64,000 bases of DNA from Lophium mytilinum (Eukaryota > Ascomycota > Dothideomycetes > Mytilinidiales > Mytilinidiaceae). The notes beneath the pieces were generated by a model. That model was not told the origin of the DNA, made no database searches, and was given only the letters and a program-made list of their open reading frames with translations. Position numbers and translations under genes: made by a program. Below, piece after piece: positions 12,705 through 22,440 of this stretch; position 1 is the first letter of the stretch, and the number at the start of each line of letters is the position of its first letter. The stretch spans positions 2,088,616 to 2,152,615 of the forward strand of contig MU004186.1 in NCBI GenBank assembly GCA_010093605.1. The letters are read 5' to 3'.

Positions 12705-12965
12705 ATGCGTTCGGACCTTTGCAGGGTCATGCTATACCCTGTGCAACCATCGTCATCCCGCGTCCCGGAGACGCCTCCAAACGGCCACTTACCGGATTAT
12801 CCTGAGATCAGTGCCGCAGAAGGCAGACCCACCACCAGTGTCTCAGAAAAGATACAGAAATACTTGGAAGCGTGCAAGGATCCCCCACCATTAAAGTTGG
12901 TTCTCGTGCAGAATGGCGGGGGGATCCATTCCGACGCCGCTGTGGATCAGGGTCTGGTGTGCTAA
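12705..12965 (+). CDS. Doubtful small ORF, 86 residues
   Basis: An isolated ORF in an otherwise empty 1.2-kb spacer (12170-13418). Its second half (YPEISAAEGRPTTSVSEKIQKY, then PPPLKLVLVQNGGG) has the composition of real protein, but I know no family for it. It may be the last exon of a small gene or a decayed fragment. The rest of the spacer shows nothing I can name. Confidence 0.2.
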   Translation: MRSDLCRVMLYPVQPSSSRVPETPPNGHLPDYPEISAAEGRPTTSVSEKIQKYLEACKDPPPLKLVLVQNGGGIHSDAAVDQGLVC

Positions 12966-13418
12966 GTGGTGCACGATGACCCTTTTGCTAAAGCACAAGG
13001 ACCCTGTTAATCGGTGCAATCGAGGCAAGATGAACCGTTCACCGGTATGATCCGGGCAGGTGGGTGCGGATATCTCAGACTGGAGCCAGAAGCAGGATTT
13101 TGGTGACCCAGTACGTTCGGTTTTCTGCCTATTCGAATCGTTCGCCGCGTTGACATGCCTGCTCGAAAAGCTAGGGAGATCTAGTGGGTATGGGATGGTA
13201 CCAAGAAACGATGCTTGACGCGGCGTCGTCATAGTGGTTAGACATTCGATGGCACCCTTCATAAATACTACTGTTCTCAGCTTAAACCCTCTCTTCTCAT
13301 CAGCAACTATCAATCCACCAATTCCCACTCCAATCTACGCCGCAATTCCCGGCCTCCATCCCTCATCACGGTCCTCCCTCCTGAATATCCGCAGAAGAAG
13401 AAGCAGAACACCACAGCC

Positions 13419-13930
13419 ATGTCTCAAACCAAAAGGTTCGTACCCGACCTTTCAATAGCTGGGATCCCATTGTCTATTAGTAGCTAACACTAGACTTCAG
13501 CCAAGAAAAGCAGCAGAACAGCGCCCAAGACTCCAATGCCGAGGGTTCCGATTCCGATAACGATGACCAGCAATTGGCAGCACCCACAGCTCCTCAACAA
13601 ATGGGTACGTTCTACTTCTTCACTACCCACATCTACTATCAATGTAGCCTATCCTTTCCACACTATCGTCATGTCATCCACGTCACATTGTGTCATCCAT
13701 CACTAGTCACTATTCACCCAACTGCCGCCCACCCATACTAACCCATCTCAGCCAAGCCCCGCGGAGGTTCCAAGCGCATAGTTCCTGTGCACCAATCCCG
13801 CATCGCGGACCGCCCTGCCAAAGTCGGCGAGAAAGATTCGTCACTAAAGATTAAGATCGAGCTGGACTTGGAAGTTGAGGTAGAAATTTATGCCCGCGTG
13901 AAGGGCGACATCACGATCGGACTTATGTAG
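13419..13930 (+). CDS. Small conserved fungal protein, 99 residues
   Basis: Three exons (13419-13435, 13501-13604, 13752-13930) total 300 nt. The product has a polar, Gln/Ser/Asp-rich N-terminal half and a conserved-looking end with alternating charge (LKIKIELDLEVEVEIYARVKG, then DITIGLM). The alternating hydrophobic/charged pattern predicts one long beta-strand or amphipathic surface. Similar short proteins ending in this motif are familiar from other Pezizomycotina, without a known function. The last exon is followed 74 bp later by a near-copy of its own final segment, which may be used as an alternative terminal exon. Confidence 0.7.
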
Positions 13931-14003
13931 ATATGTAAGTCCTGCATCATGAGTGTCGTGCTAGCGCACCCTTTGGTGTGGACCGGGGTTGACGTTTGGA
14001 TAG

Positions 14004-14054
14004 GTCGAGATCTATGCGAGGGTCAAGGGTGATATCGTTATCGGGCTATTGTGA
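14004..14054 (+). other. Duplicate of the preceding gene's terminal exon segment
   Basis: The bases encode VEIYARVKGDIVIGLL followed by TGA, matching VEIYARVKGDITIGLM-stop at 13880-13930. The segment is preceded by TAG (an acceptor). The first copy begins with GTAGAA right after a GAG codon and so could act as a donor. Splicing 13879 to 14004 would swap one C-terminus for the other in frame. GTGAGTAAG at its end looks like a donor, so the copy may once have been internal. Confidence 0.5.
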
Positions 14055-15336
14055 GTAAGTTTGCCCTATATCCTGCACCTGCGCGTGCCATGAATGCAGC
14101 AGCTAACGGGCTTGATAGTACCACTTAGTGATTGCTTTCGGAACATGGTACTATGCAGGTGGGAGGACCGTGATCGACGGGGGAGTAATGTATTTTTATG
14201 GCTTCTTGGGGAGCATGTGCCAGGCTTGCATGGCGTTTCCTTCCTATTAAACGATCTTGGTGCTTTTTCCAAAACCGAGCTCTTGGAACAGTCCTCCGAA
14301 TATTACAGAACGAATGAAAGCATCCTTCCAAGAAGACTTCGCTCGCTATGTCCTTGTGTCTGACTGCCTTTTATATCGAGCATTCGCGTGATTGAATAAA
14401 GTATCACCAACCTATAGCCCTAGGTGTTGGATCCTAGCGGTACTAATTGAGTTAACAGAGTAGGATCTAGCCCGTAGAGCTATTAGGTGTGTTGACATTG
14501 TGGTTTTCTAATTCACAACAATATACCAGGGGACCTCAAACGGTGCCAAGCAAGTACACAGAACCCCAGAGATAGTGTGTATCTATAGCATCGAAAGTTA
14601 TGGACAATATAGTTACCTCGTCTTCATCAGACCGCACTCAAGGAAGGATAGGCCACCTCTTTTAAGCCTAAAGCGAACCTCACGGATTCGGAGCTTGCTC
14701 TTTTCTACCAGCATATCCGCCAACAGCGCTCGACCGGCCTCGATGATTGGGAACAGCACTACGCTGGCTGGCTACTTACGTGGGTGACCTTACCCGCCCT
14801 GGCTTGTTTCCAGTGTGCCCCGGTTATGAGAGAGGAGCCAGTTTCGGCCTAGAAGATGACACAAAGGTCCGCGGAATGGACGAGACCCTCCGATGGGAGG
14901 ATATCGAGTGGAATCCGGATGGATGGCGGTATCGCCGCCCAAATCACCTTTCGCTTCCTAAAGAACCACCGGGACCCATATACGCGAATACTGGTTGAAG
15001 GGAAGCGGGCTTTTACCCTGCTTCCAACCAAGGGATCACGGTTTGAGTTTGATCTAAGCGTTACACTCTTCGGAAATCGCCTTCAACCGCGGGCTTTTCC
15101 GAGAGTGTCGATGAAAGTCATCGCCGGGAATAGCTTCTAAATCGACAACAATCGATTTGTGTTCGAGGAAGCCTGACAGGCTGACTTCTAAAGGTGTGCG
15201 GTCATTTCATTCTGCACATGAAAGAAGTAAATTGTTGCGTGAATTCTACCCCTAATGTACCGATTTGGCGAGAATGCTTTTTAACTTGCAAATAAAGAAT
15301 AAAAAGAAGGCCAAAAGGTAAAAAGAAAGGTCATGT
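14055..15336. other. Gene-poor stretch
   Basis: No gene is supportable. A 94-residue ORF at 14856-15140 (ITFRFLKNHRDPYTRIL) vaguely recalls fungal DUF3435-type element proteins, but the similarity is too weak to call. The stretch probably contains element debris. Confidence 0.3.
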
Positions 15337-15407
15337 GATCGCGGCAGGGATCGAACCTGCAATCTCTTGATTCGTAGTCAAGCGCCTTGCCATTGGGCCA
15401 CGCGACC
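15337..15407 (-). tRNA. tRNA-Arg(ACG)
   Basis: The minus strand starts GGTCGCG and ends CGCGATC, forming a seven-pair acceptor stem with one G-U. The D region is GGCCCAATGGCAAGGC. The anticodon arm is CTTGA-CTACGAA-TCAAG with anticodon ACG. The T arm is GCAGG-TTCGATC-CCTGC. All stems close, the length is 71 nt, and there is no intron. ACG is read as inosine-starting and decodes CGN arginine codons. Confidence 0.95.
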
Positions 15408-15840
15408 TGTTTGATATGATATAGATGAGAAATATATAGTATATAATGGCTGGTTCTGGGATTGGGTAGGCTCGATCCCTGGCGCGTTCGCATGAAATTT
15501 CTTCCGACAACCAACACGCCCGCACCCCTGTTCCTCAGTAGCGCATCTAGAGCCTCCTAGCCTCTAATGTCCTTTACATCCCAAGAAGAATAACTATCTA
15601 TGAGTGCATTTCTTCGAGATGTAGCAACTAGCGCCTGTTAACCTCAATGCCTACGCTTCCAACTTTAGACCAGCTTTCAGCTAACGTCATATTAGTTCTC
15701 TTACAATTGTAGAACACAATGGCCCTAAACCGCCCGCAGCAAGCCTATTAGGCTCCGTTGACTAAGAGGTGACAGTCTACGAACAAGCTAGGTACATATT
15801 TCAAAGCTATCGAGACTGTAGGTATACACGTTCCTAGGTT

Positions 15841-15970
15841 ACCTACACTTGCCTGGCACCGCTTGAGGGTCCCTGGTATGTTATTGCGAATCAGAAAACC
15901 ACAATCTCGACACGCCCGATAGCTCTACAGGCCACCTCAGATGGTGTCGGAATAGACTACCACTTCATGT
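15841..15970. repeat. Degenerate dispersed repeat, copy A
   Basis: About 130 bases similar, in the same orientation, to 42031-42163. Shared blocks include CACCGC.TGAGGG.CCCTG.TATG, then GAAAAC, then CCCGATAGCTCT, then TAGACTNCCACTT.ATG. The identity is only moderate, so these are old copies, probably element remnants. No coding capacity or terminal repeats are visible. Confidence 0.5.
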
Positions 15971-16250
15971 TCAACGAAGCCTGCCTATTCTAGAGATCAG
16001 CTTGGTTGCAGTTTCAAATATCTTCGACTGCCATCTTAATAGAGATTTGCCCTTACCCATTGCAATGCCTCGTTATAGAAATCACTAGACCCGTTTACCG
16101 CTGTTTGAAGTGTCTTATAGTGTTTTCGGTATCCCAAATAGGAGAGAAGCTCGGCCTTTTGGAATACTAGTAAATTCACGAGGCTACTCCAGACAGTGTC
16201 AACATGGTGTATGCAGATCGGAAGCGTGTGCGGTTTGTAAGAGTACATGG

Positions 16251-16320
16251 GGTTCGCGTGGCCCAATGGCAAGGCGCTTGACTACGAATGAAGAGATTCA
16301 GCTTCGATCTTGCTGGACCT
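16251..16320 (+). pseudogene. tRNA-Arg(ACG) pseudogene
   Basis: The 5' part matches the tRNA-Arg at 15337-15407 over GCGTGGCCCAATGGCAAGGC and through the anticodon loop CTACGAA, but one base is inserted in the acceptor arm. The 3' stem of the anticodon arm and the T arm are altered (GATTCAGCTTCGATC), so the molecule cannot fold. It lies 0.85 kb from the intact gene and on the opposite strand. Confidence 0.7.
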
Positions 16321-17020
16321 GCCAAGCGGCATTACAGAGGTGTACACCAGGGGTATAGTTCAAGCAACGAGTTACTCCGTTTATGAAGATCAATTGAACT
16401 CTTAGCAGTTGATTCATTGAATTCATTCGTATTACTTTAGTGGCTCGTACAAACATCACGACTTTCAGCTTCAAGGTTGGCCCTCTTAACGTTGTTCACG
16501 CATATAATCGAGTCACTGAGTCCCGGCCTGTGCTAAATGCAGTTTTGTAATAATCTGTCTTAAGAGGCACCCCTTGTTGCATTTATTATTTTTCGGCATT
16601 GGTGGTGTACCCAGGTCGGACCTGTGGCCCATTGCTTTGGATATGTTTTGGCACATTGAAGCACTACACGCGATGTCAAGAGGGGGCAAACATGGAAGGG
16701 TGTGAATCAGACCATGGAGTTAGGGAAGCTTTGGAGGTGTAACAAGTGCTAACGGTAGCCAGTCGGTACGATTTAGGGTCGCTTTTGGTATACTATTGCG
16801 TGACGCCGTGAACTGACTTGATTTCGGTGTATATGATCGATGTCCAGCAATATCAAAGCATCCACACATTATCAGATTAAATTTGTAGAACAATATGATA
16901 GATGCTAATACCGCGCTCTAAATGTCTCTAATCTATCTATGTATAATCAAAACGCCGTTCCATGCCTACTCTAAATTTTCAACCCCATCTACTCGAGTCT
17001 ACTTCTAATTATGCGATCAC
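16321..17020. other. Intergenic, no feature seen
   Basis: About 700 bases, fairly AT-rich near the right end, forming the 3' flank of the Gfo/Idh/MocA gene. No gene or RNA signal. Confidence 0.4.
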
Positions 17021-18178
17021 CTATATCTGCGCCTTCTCCACCCGCCTCCCTGTCTCATCAAACCAAATCTTCTTCCCACTCCTCAAGCTCTCCTGCAGCG
17101 CACACCCGATCGCAACCGCCTGCACCGCGCCCTTCAGCTTAAACGGCAGCTCGGTGTTCTCCAAGCATGCCGCCGTGAACTCGTTCGCCTCAACCACAAA
17201 CGCATGCTCGAAGCGTCCATAGTAGTTCGGCGGGATCTCGCGCCTAATACCCGTCGACTCGCTCAACTCAACCAGGTTGGTCTGGGGGTTCGCATTCACG
17301 GTGATCTTGCCCTCAGTACCGATGATCTCAGTCATGTCGTGCTGGCCGGCCGCCATCATGCGCGAGCTGTAGAAGTACGCGATCTTGCCGCCCCAGAACT
17401 CGACGACGCCGACGCCGTTGTCGACGTCGCCGTGGGTGCGGAGTTCCGGCTGCACGGCCGTGATGCCGACGGCGTAGCACGACTTGACCACCGAGTCTTG
17501 GCCGAAGAACCATAGCGCCAGATCGATGTCGTGGATGTTGCAGTCGACGAAGATGCCGCCGCTGAACTCGGCGTAGGCGACGAAGAAGCCCGAGGGGTCG
17601 AGCTTGTCGCAGGTCTGGGAGCGGAAGACGGAGGGGCGGCCGATGGTGGAGTCGTTGACGCGCGCGAAGGCGTCGCGGTAGGAGGGGTCGAAGCGGCGGG
17701 AGAAGCCGCAGAGGACTTTGAGGTGGGGTTTTGCGCGGGCGGCGTCGAGTACGGATTGGGACTGGTAACATGTTAGTGAGAGGTACGTTGGAAAGGTTTG
17801 ACCTGAGACTGGATGGTGACGGTATGGGGCGATGATGGGTGAAAAACTCACAATTTCAACACTTGTGCTTAGGGGCTTCTCGCATAGAACGTGCTTGTCC
17901 GCGTTTATGGCCTTGATGGCCTGCTCGGCGTGCACAGTGGTGACGGTCGCAACGACAACGGCCTCGAGGCCTGGGTGTTTGAGCATCTCATCGTAGTCGG
18001 TGTAGATCTTGGTGCCGAAGGGAACCAGGTTCGTCTGTGCCCAGGCGATTTCGCTCTCCTCGGGCGTGAAAGCGGCAACCAGCTCAGCCCGCGGAGTGCG
18101 GTTGAGGAAGTGCAGGGCGTGACGGGCACCCATGCGGCCTAGGCCGGAGACAGCGACTTGGAGCTTGCGAGGACCCAT
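17021..18178 (-). CDS. Gfo/Idh/MocA oxidoreductase, inositol 2-dehydrogenase-like
   Basis: An NAD(P)-dependent sugar/polyol dehydrogenase. The N-terminal Rossmann fold has VAVSGLGRMGARHA, then the family signature VLCEKPLSTSVE. The substrate domain has GFSRRFDPSYRDAF, SGGIFVDCNIHDIDLALWFF (the catalytic D..H region) and VEFWGGKIAYFYSSR. The closest family I recognise is myo-inositol 2-dehydrogenase / D-chiro-inositol 3-dehydrogenase (IolG type), which has the same RRFDP and GG.FvD...HD.D blocks. The ORF is uninterrupted, but a 90-nt segment (17851-17762) with a GTGAGT donor, CTAAC branch and CAG acceptor splits a conserved helix (TSVEI/SQSVLDAA), so the mature protein should be 355 rather than 385 residues. 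Nearby inositol oxygenase and inositol transporter genes support a role in inositol metabolism; the substrate remains inferred. Confidence 0.88.
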   Translation of the reverse strand: MGPRKLQVAVSGLGRMGARHALHFLNRTPRAELVAAFTPEESEIAWAQTNLVPFGTKIYTDYDEMLKHPGLEAVVVATVTTVHAEQAIKAINADKHVLCEKPLSTSVEIVSFSPIIAPYRHHPVSGQTFPTYLSLTCYQSQSVLDAARAKPHLKVLCGFSRRFDPSYRDAFARVNDSTIGRPSVFRSQTCDKLDPSGFFVAYAEFSGGIFVDCNIHDIDLALWFFGQDSVVKSCYAVGITAVQPELRTHGDVDNGVGVVEFWGGKIAYFYSSRMMAAGQHDMTEIIGTEGKITVNANPQTNLVELSESTGIRREIPPNYYGRFEHAFVVEANEFTAACLENTELPFKLKGAVQAVAIGCALQESLRSGKKIWFDETGRRVEKAQI

Positions 18179-19156
18179 GGTGGTAGATTTGGGGAGAATT
18201 GAGGGATTGAACGGGGGAATTGGAGAGGAATTGGGCAGAAGAGGTAGAAGAGATAGCTCAGAGGATCTGAGAAGGCGAGCGAGAAGGATATGGAGGAAGT
18301 GACGAAGCTATCTCTATCAGTCTCAACGAAAAGTGGGAGCGGTGAGGTGCACGTACAGTAGCCAGTCGAGCTCAATTTCAATCACCAGGGATCGTCAATG
18401 CTTGGATCGCGGGAGAAAAAGGGTGGATGTAGATGAAGATGGCGGTCCACAGCAGGCGGACGATTTCAAGACTTATAGTCTTCACGAGCAGCAGCTAGAC
18501 ACGGTACATGCACGACAAGAACACGTCTGGCTACATATTTTCTCCCCACCTGGTGGGAGAAGCTCGGTCCCTGCCTCCCCCAAACCTTCCGTAACAAAGC
18601 TCCCCCGGCCGTTGAGGTGTTCCATCCCCGATGTGGCCATGGCGTAGCCAGGAAGCAGGAATATTCGCCTAGATCCCACGCCATGTGGAGTTTTGGTGGA
18701 GTCCCTGGCGCGTATCGTGGCAAGGGGTAAACTCGGCATATGACCCCGCCGCGGGGTGAATGGCGGGGAGCCCGTGTCGGGCGCATAATCTATGTGGGTT
18801 CTGGTCAGCTGGAGGCTTCACGATGGGCAGAGTTGCTGTATTGAGTGGAGGTTTGGCTTAAGTTCGGTGCCTGGCACATGACTGCTAGAAGGAGCTTTGA
18901 CCATTCTCATAACTCCGAGCTTCGAGCTGTCCATTTCCGTCCATCGTGAAGCTTGGATGCTTCAGATTGCTTTTGGCATTTCCAAATCAGTCGCTTCGGG
19001 AAGAAGTTGTGACCACGCGTCGTCCTAGGTCAGGGGTTGCGCAATTTGCATTTGGTAGACAGCGCCAGCATTCACAAGATGGTCAGTGTAGTAGAACGAG
19101 CTCCAGAAGAGAGGTGATGTACAGCTAAGTTGTCTACAAAGCTAGGAAATCGAAAA
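18179..19156. other. Intergenic; promoter of the Gfo/Idh/MocA gene
   Basis: About 980 bases. The left side is the upstream region of the minus-strand dehydrogenase and the right side is the 3' flank of the polyol dehydrogenase. Only short shadow ORFs are present. Confidence 0.4.
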
Positions 19157-20491
19157 CTATAGACGCGCCTTGTCCTCTTCATCAGTCTCAATGACCACCT
19201 TGATCACCAGCTTGCCGTCCACATCTTTTGTGTTGCCCGCCATGTCGAATGCCTGCACGGCAGACTCGAGGCCCTTGTACCTATGTGTGACCAACTTAGA
19301 GAAGTCGGGGTAGTCTGGTCCCTTCTTTGATACGACCTCAATGCCTGTGGGATACGTGTTGGCGTAGCGAAAGACGCCGACGAGGTCAACTTCGCGGAGT
19401 GCGGCAGCTGATATGGGGAGGGTTTGGATTGGCGTGCCCATGCCTATTAACAACACTTTACCGCCAGGGCGAGTAGCCTGTTATATTAGCTTTCGAATTG
19501 AAGGGTGGAGGAAGGTTCACTCACAAATATAGCTGCTTGGAGGCATGACGGCACTCCGGTGCACTCGAACACGGCATCAACCTCCACCGCAGGCTGACCG
19601 CTTGACTTCTTCACCTTGCCAACTTCAGCTGCCGTCTCTTTTGCTATGGCCAGATTCTCCTCGATAGTGCTTCCTCGCTTCATGGAGACTGTGTATCCCT
19701 TATGCGCAAACGAGTTCTTGACGGCAAAGTCCACGCGTCCGGAATCAATGTCAGCTATTATGACAGTGCTCGCGCCAGAAATCTTTGCCATTGCGGCCAC
19801 CAAAAGCCCCACGGCGCCTGCTCCGAAAACCAGAACTGTACTCCCAGTCGGAAGGTTTGCTCTTCTTGTCGCATGAATTGCTACACCCAGTGGTTCTAGA
19901 ATTGCTCCCAGGTCTAGTGAGACATCTTCCGGTAGTCTTTCTAATTAGCTTCCGAGGACTCAGATCATGGCAGAAAGACCTACCTGTGACACCACGCCGC
20001 AGGGTGGTTGATTCTATCTTGCAGTGTACCTTGCGCGTGAGGAAATGCTTTCGCAGAGCTCCTGAAGCTCATAGCTTTGCAAATGTTGTACCTCCCTTCT
20101 CCACACCTGTCACACTCTCCACAAGGCAACCCGACTTCTAGCGCTACCTTATCCCCAACTTTGAAGTCTTTGACTGAAGAACCCACACCAACTACGACAC
20201 CTGCGGATTCGTGGCCCAGGGCCATAGGCTCTCGCACCAAGATGTCGCCATTGCGGTAATGACGGTAGTAATGGAGGTCAGAGCCGCAAAGACCAGTGGC
20301 CCGAATTGCTACCTGGAGCTCATCTGCGTTTGGTGGAAACAGACTTCTACTTTCCTACATAATGTCAGAAAGCTTCACCACGAAATGAGCATGTGACATA
20401 CAATCCTCAAATCTTTCGCACCGTGTAGTACTGAGGCTCTGATCTGACGTGTATTCTGCTGTGTGTCAGGCGACTTGGTTGAGGAAGACAT
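19157..20491 (-). CDS. Zinc-dependent polyol dehydrogenase (sorbitol/xylitol/L-idonate type)
   Basis: A medium-chain dehydrogenase. Four exons (20491-20402, 20354-19984, 19936-19525, 19477-19157) total 1194 nt, or 397 residues, all in phase. Catalytic zinc ligands are in GLCGSDLHYYRH and ALGHESAGVV; structural zinc cysteines are in GLPCGECDRCGEGRYNIC. The nucleotide-binding motif is VFGAGAVGLLVAAMAK, with IADID closing it, which suggests NAD. The sequence is sorbitol/xylitol dehydrogenase-like (INHPAAWCHRLPEDVSLDLGA). It is divergent from an SDR 504 bp away, an arrangement that recalls the bacterial L-idonate 5-dehydrogenase/5-ketogluconate reductase pair. Exact substrate unknown: xylitol, sorbitol, L-gulonate and L-idonate are all reasonable. 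Confidence 0.9.
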
Positions 20492-20995
20492 GATGGAGGA
20501 TGCTGAGTGTTAATTGAATTGTATGGTAGTAGTACTGGTAGTAGCAGAAAAGTTAGAAAAATTAGCTGTGAACAATCTTCAAACTTTTGAATAACGCGAC
20601 GCACGCGCCGAGGCCACCTGTATGACCGAGAAAGCCATGGATGGCCTCGACGCAAACCCGCCCCGAAGGATGCATGACGGGCTGCGGGGTTTCTTTCCTG
20701 TTGCGAGTGGCAATAGGAAGAATTCTGGTCACTGTCGGCGAATGAAGCGGGACATCAGACACCGACGATCCACTCACGATGCTCTCTCTCCCATTTGCCT
20801 CACCCGCAGCAGCACGGCCCGGCCAGCCCACGGATTAACTGACGCCGTGCCATCCGTTGAAGACCAGCCCAGGTACACGCGCCCCGATGGCTCTGACACC
20901 GCGACTAAAGACATCTCGTGCTCATGGCTTCTGGTCGTCTTCAGCAGATCCAACACCAGATTGACCCGAAGCGTCCCACTACTACCACCAACACC
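20492..20995. promoter_or_regulatory. Divergent promoter, polyol dehydrogenase / SDR
   Basis: 504 bp separate the two start codons, so both genes probably share control elements. No binding site is certain. An in-frame ATG at 20918 could extend the SDR by 26 residues (Gln/Thr-rich), but the family start fits 20996 better. Confidence 0.5.
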
Positions 20996-21845
20996 ATGAC
21001 TTCCGTACAGCATTTGTTCTCTCTAGAGGGCCAGACGGCTCTCGTCACAGGCGGCACCCGAGGGATAGGTCAAGCAATGACCCTCGCCCTCGCTGAAGCT
21101 GGCGCAGACATCCTCCTCGTCCAGGTACACATTCGCTCCAACAACCTCGAAAACCAACAATACTTACTAAAGCTCCCAGCGCGACACCTCCAACCAATCC
21201 ACCAAAGAAGCCATCGAAGCCCTCGGCCGCCGCGCAACTATATACGCCGCCGACCTCTCTTCTCCCGCCTCCGTCGCCGCCCTCCTCCCATCTATCCTCA
21301 AGAGCGAACCCAATACCCGCATCTCCATCCTCCTCAACTGCGGCGGCATTCAGAAGCGCCATCCCTCCCACCAATTCCCAACCGAAGACTGGGACGCCGT
21401 CATCCAAGTCAATCTCAACGCCGTCTTCACCCTTGCCCGCGATGTGGGCGCACATATGCTTGCCCAACCTGCAGACCTCCCCGGCGGCCGGAGGGGTAGT
21501 ATCATCAACATCGCCTCCCTCCTCTCCTTCCAAGGCGGGCTCACCGTTCCCGCCTATGCCGCTTCAAAAGGTGGTGTTGCACAACTCACAAAAGCGTTGA
21601 GCAATGAGTGGGCTGGGAAGGGCCTCACGGTCAACGGGATTGCACCAGGGTATATTGCGACGGAGATGAATACGGCGCTTATGGAAGACAAAGACCGCGC
21701 TACAAGCATATTGGCGAGGATTCCGGCGGGTAGGTGGGGAAGGCCGGAGGACTTTAAGGGTGCTGTGGTGTTTTTGGCGGCGGCGGCGAGTGCGTATGTG
21801 AGTGGGGAGATTTTGACGGTAGATGGGGGGTGGATGGGACGGTAG
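20996..21845 (+). CDS. Short-chain dehydrogenase, gluconate/2-deoxygluconate dehydrogenase-like
   Basis: Two exons (20996-21124, 21180-21845) give 264 residues. The cofactor motif is [19 protein letters not shown] stands in for the usual NNAG, then [12 protein letters not shown] carries the catalytic Ser region, YAASKGG the Tyr-x-x-x-Lys, and [13 protein letters not shown] follows. The end, [16 protein letters not shown], is typical of the KduD/IdnO group (2-deoxy-D-gluconate 3-dehydrogenase, 5-keto-D-gluconate reductase). The intron (55 nt) has GTACAC and CCCAG borders. The divergent zinc dehydrogenase suggests consecutive steps on a sugar acid or polyol. In A. niger, D-glucuronate is, to my recollection, degraded through L-idonate and 5-keto-D-gluconate by such an MDR/SDR pair; that assignment here is inference. 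Confidence 0.9.
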
Positions 21846-22091
21846 AGGGGGTCGGGTTGAAAAAGTATGATTTGGATAATGAATGAGTATTAGATCTCGA
21901 TAATGAAGTTTCAGACTACTGGGTAGGGCCTCATGGGGTGCTGTGGCCAATGTTCAGGACGTCTGAGAGAGACATATGATATGCGCAGTAAGAAAAGGGG
22001 ATCGACCTTATGGCTCCGGTTCGCTGCATATGACAGATAGCTACGTGACGGCCATACAGACCCTCTCATTGTTCCTCTCAGTTTTCCTACT

Positions 22092-22440
22092 CGCGAATGA
22101 CATCGAGCGACCTCATGAGCAAGAACGTCGACCTTTGCTCGGATTCAATTTCCGCAGTCTTGATACCTCCAACTCTTTGGTTCCGCTTTGCTCGATCGCA
22201 TATCACCTCGAGGGTCTCCATGCTCGTCAAATGACCGAAAGAGTCGATTTGATTTCATAACCTCTCATATTTGCCTTTTTTCCTCCCACTTTTCTTGTTC
22301 GCATATGACCTCGAAGGTCTTCAGGACTTGTTAAGTGACCGCCAGAGTCGATGTCAGCTCTCGGAGTTTCCATGTTTGCTATCTTTTCCCTCATTTTTCC
22401 CATTCGCATATGACCTCGAGGCTCTCTAGGACTTGTCGAA
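22092..22440. repeat. ~104-bp degenerate tandem repeat, about four units
   Basis: Units begin near 22092, 22198, 22300 and 22405 with variants of CGCATATGACCTCGAGG, followed by TCTNCAGGACTTGTNAANTGACC and AGAGTCGAT. Spacing is 102-106 bp. The leftmost unit is most diverged. Confidence 0.6.

Noticed and set aside
14856-15140. DUF3435-like element fragment
   Set aside because: Resemblance is limited to one short phrase; insufficient to call an element.
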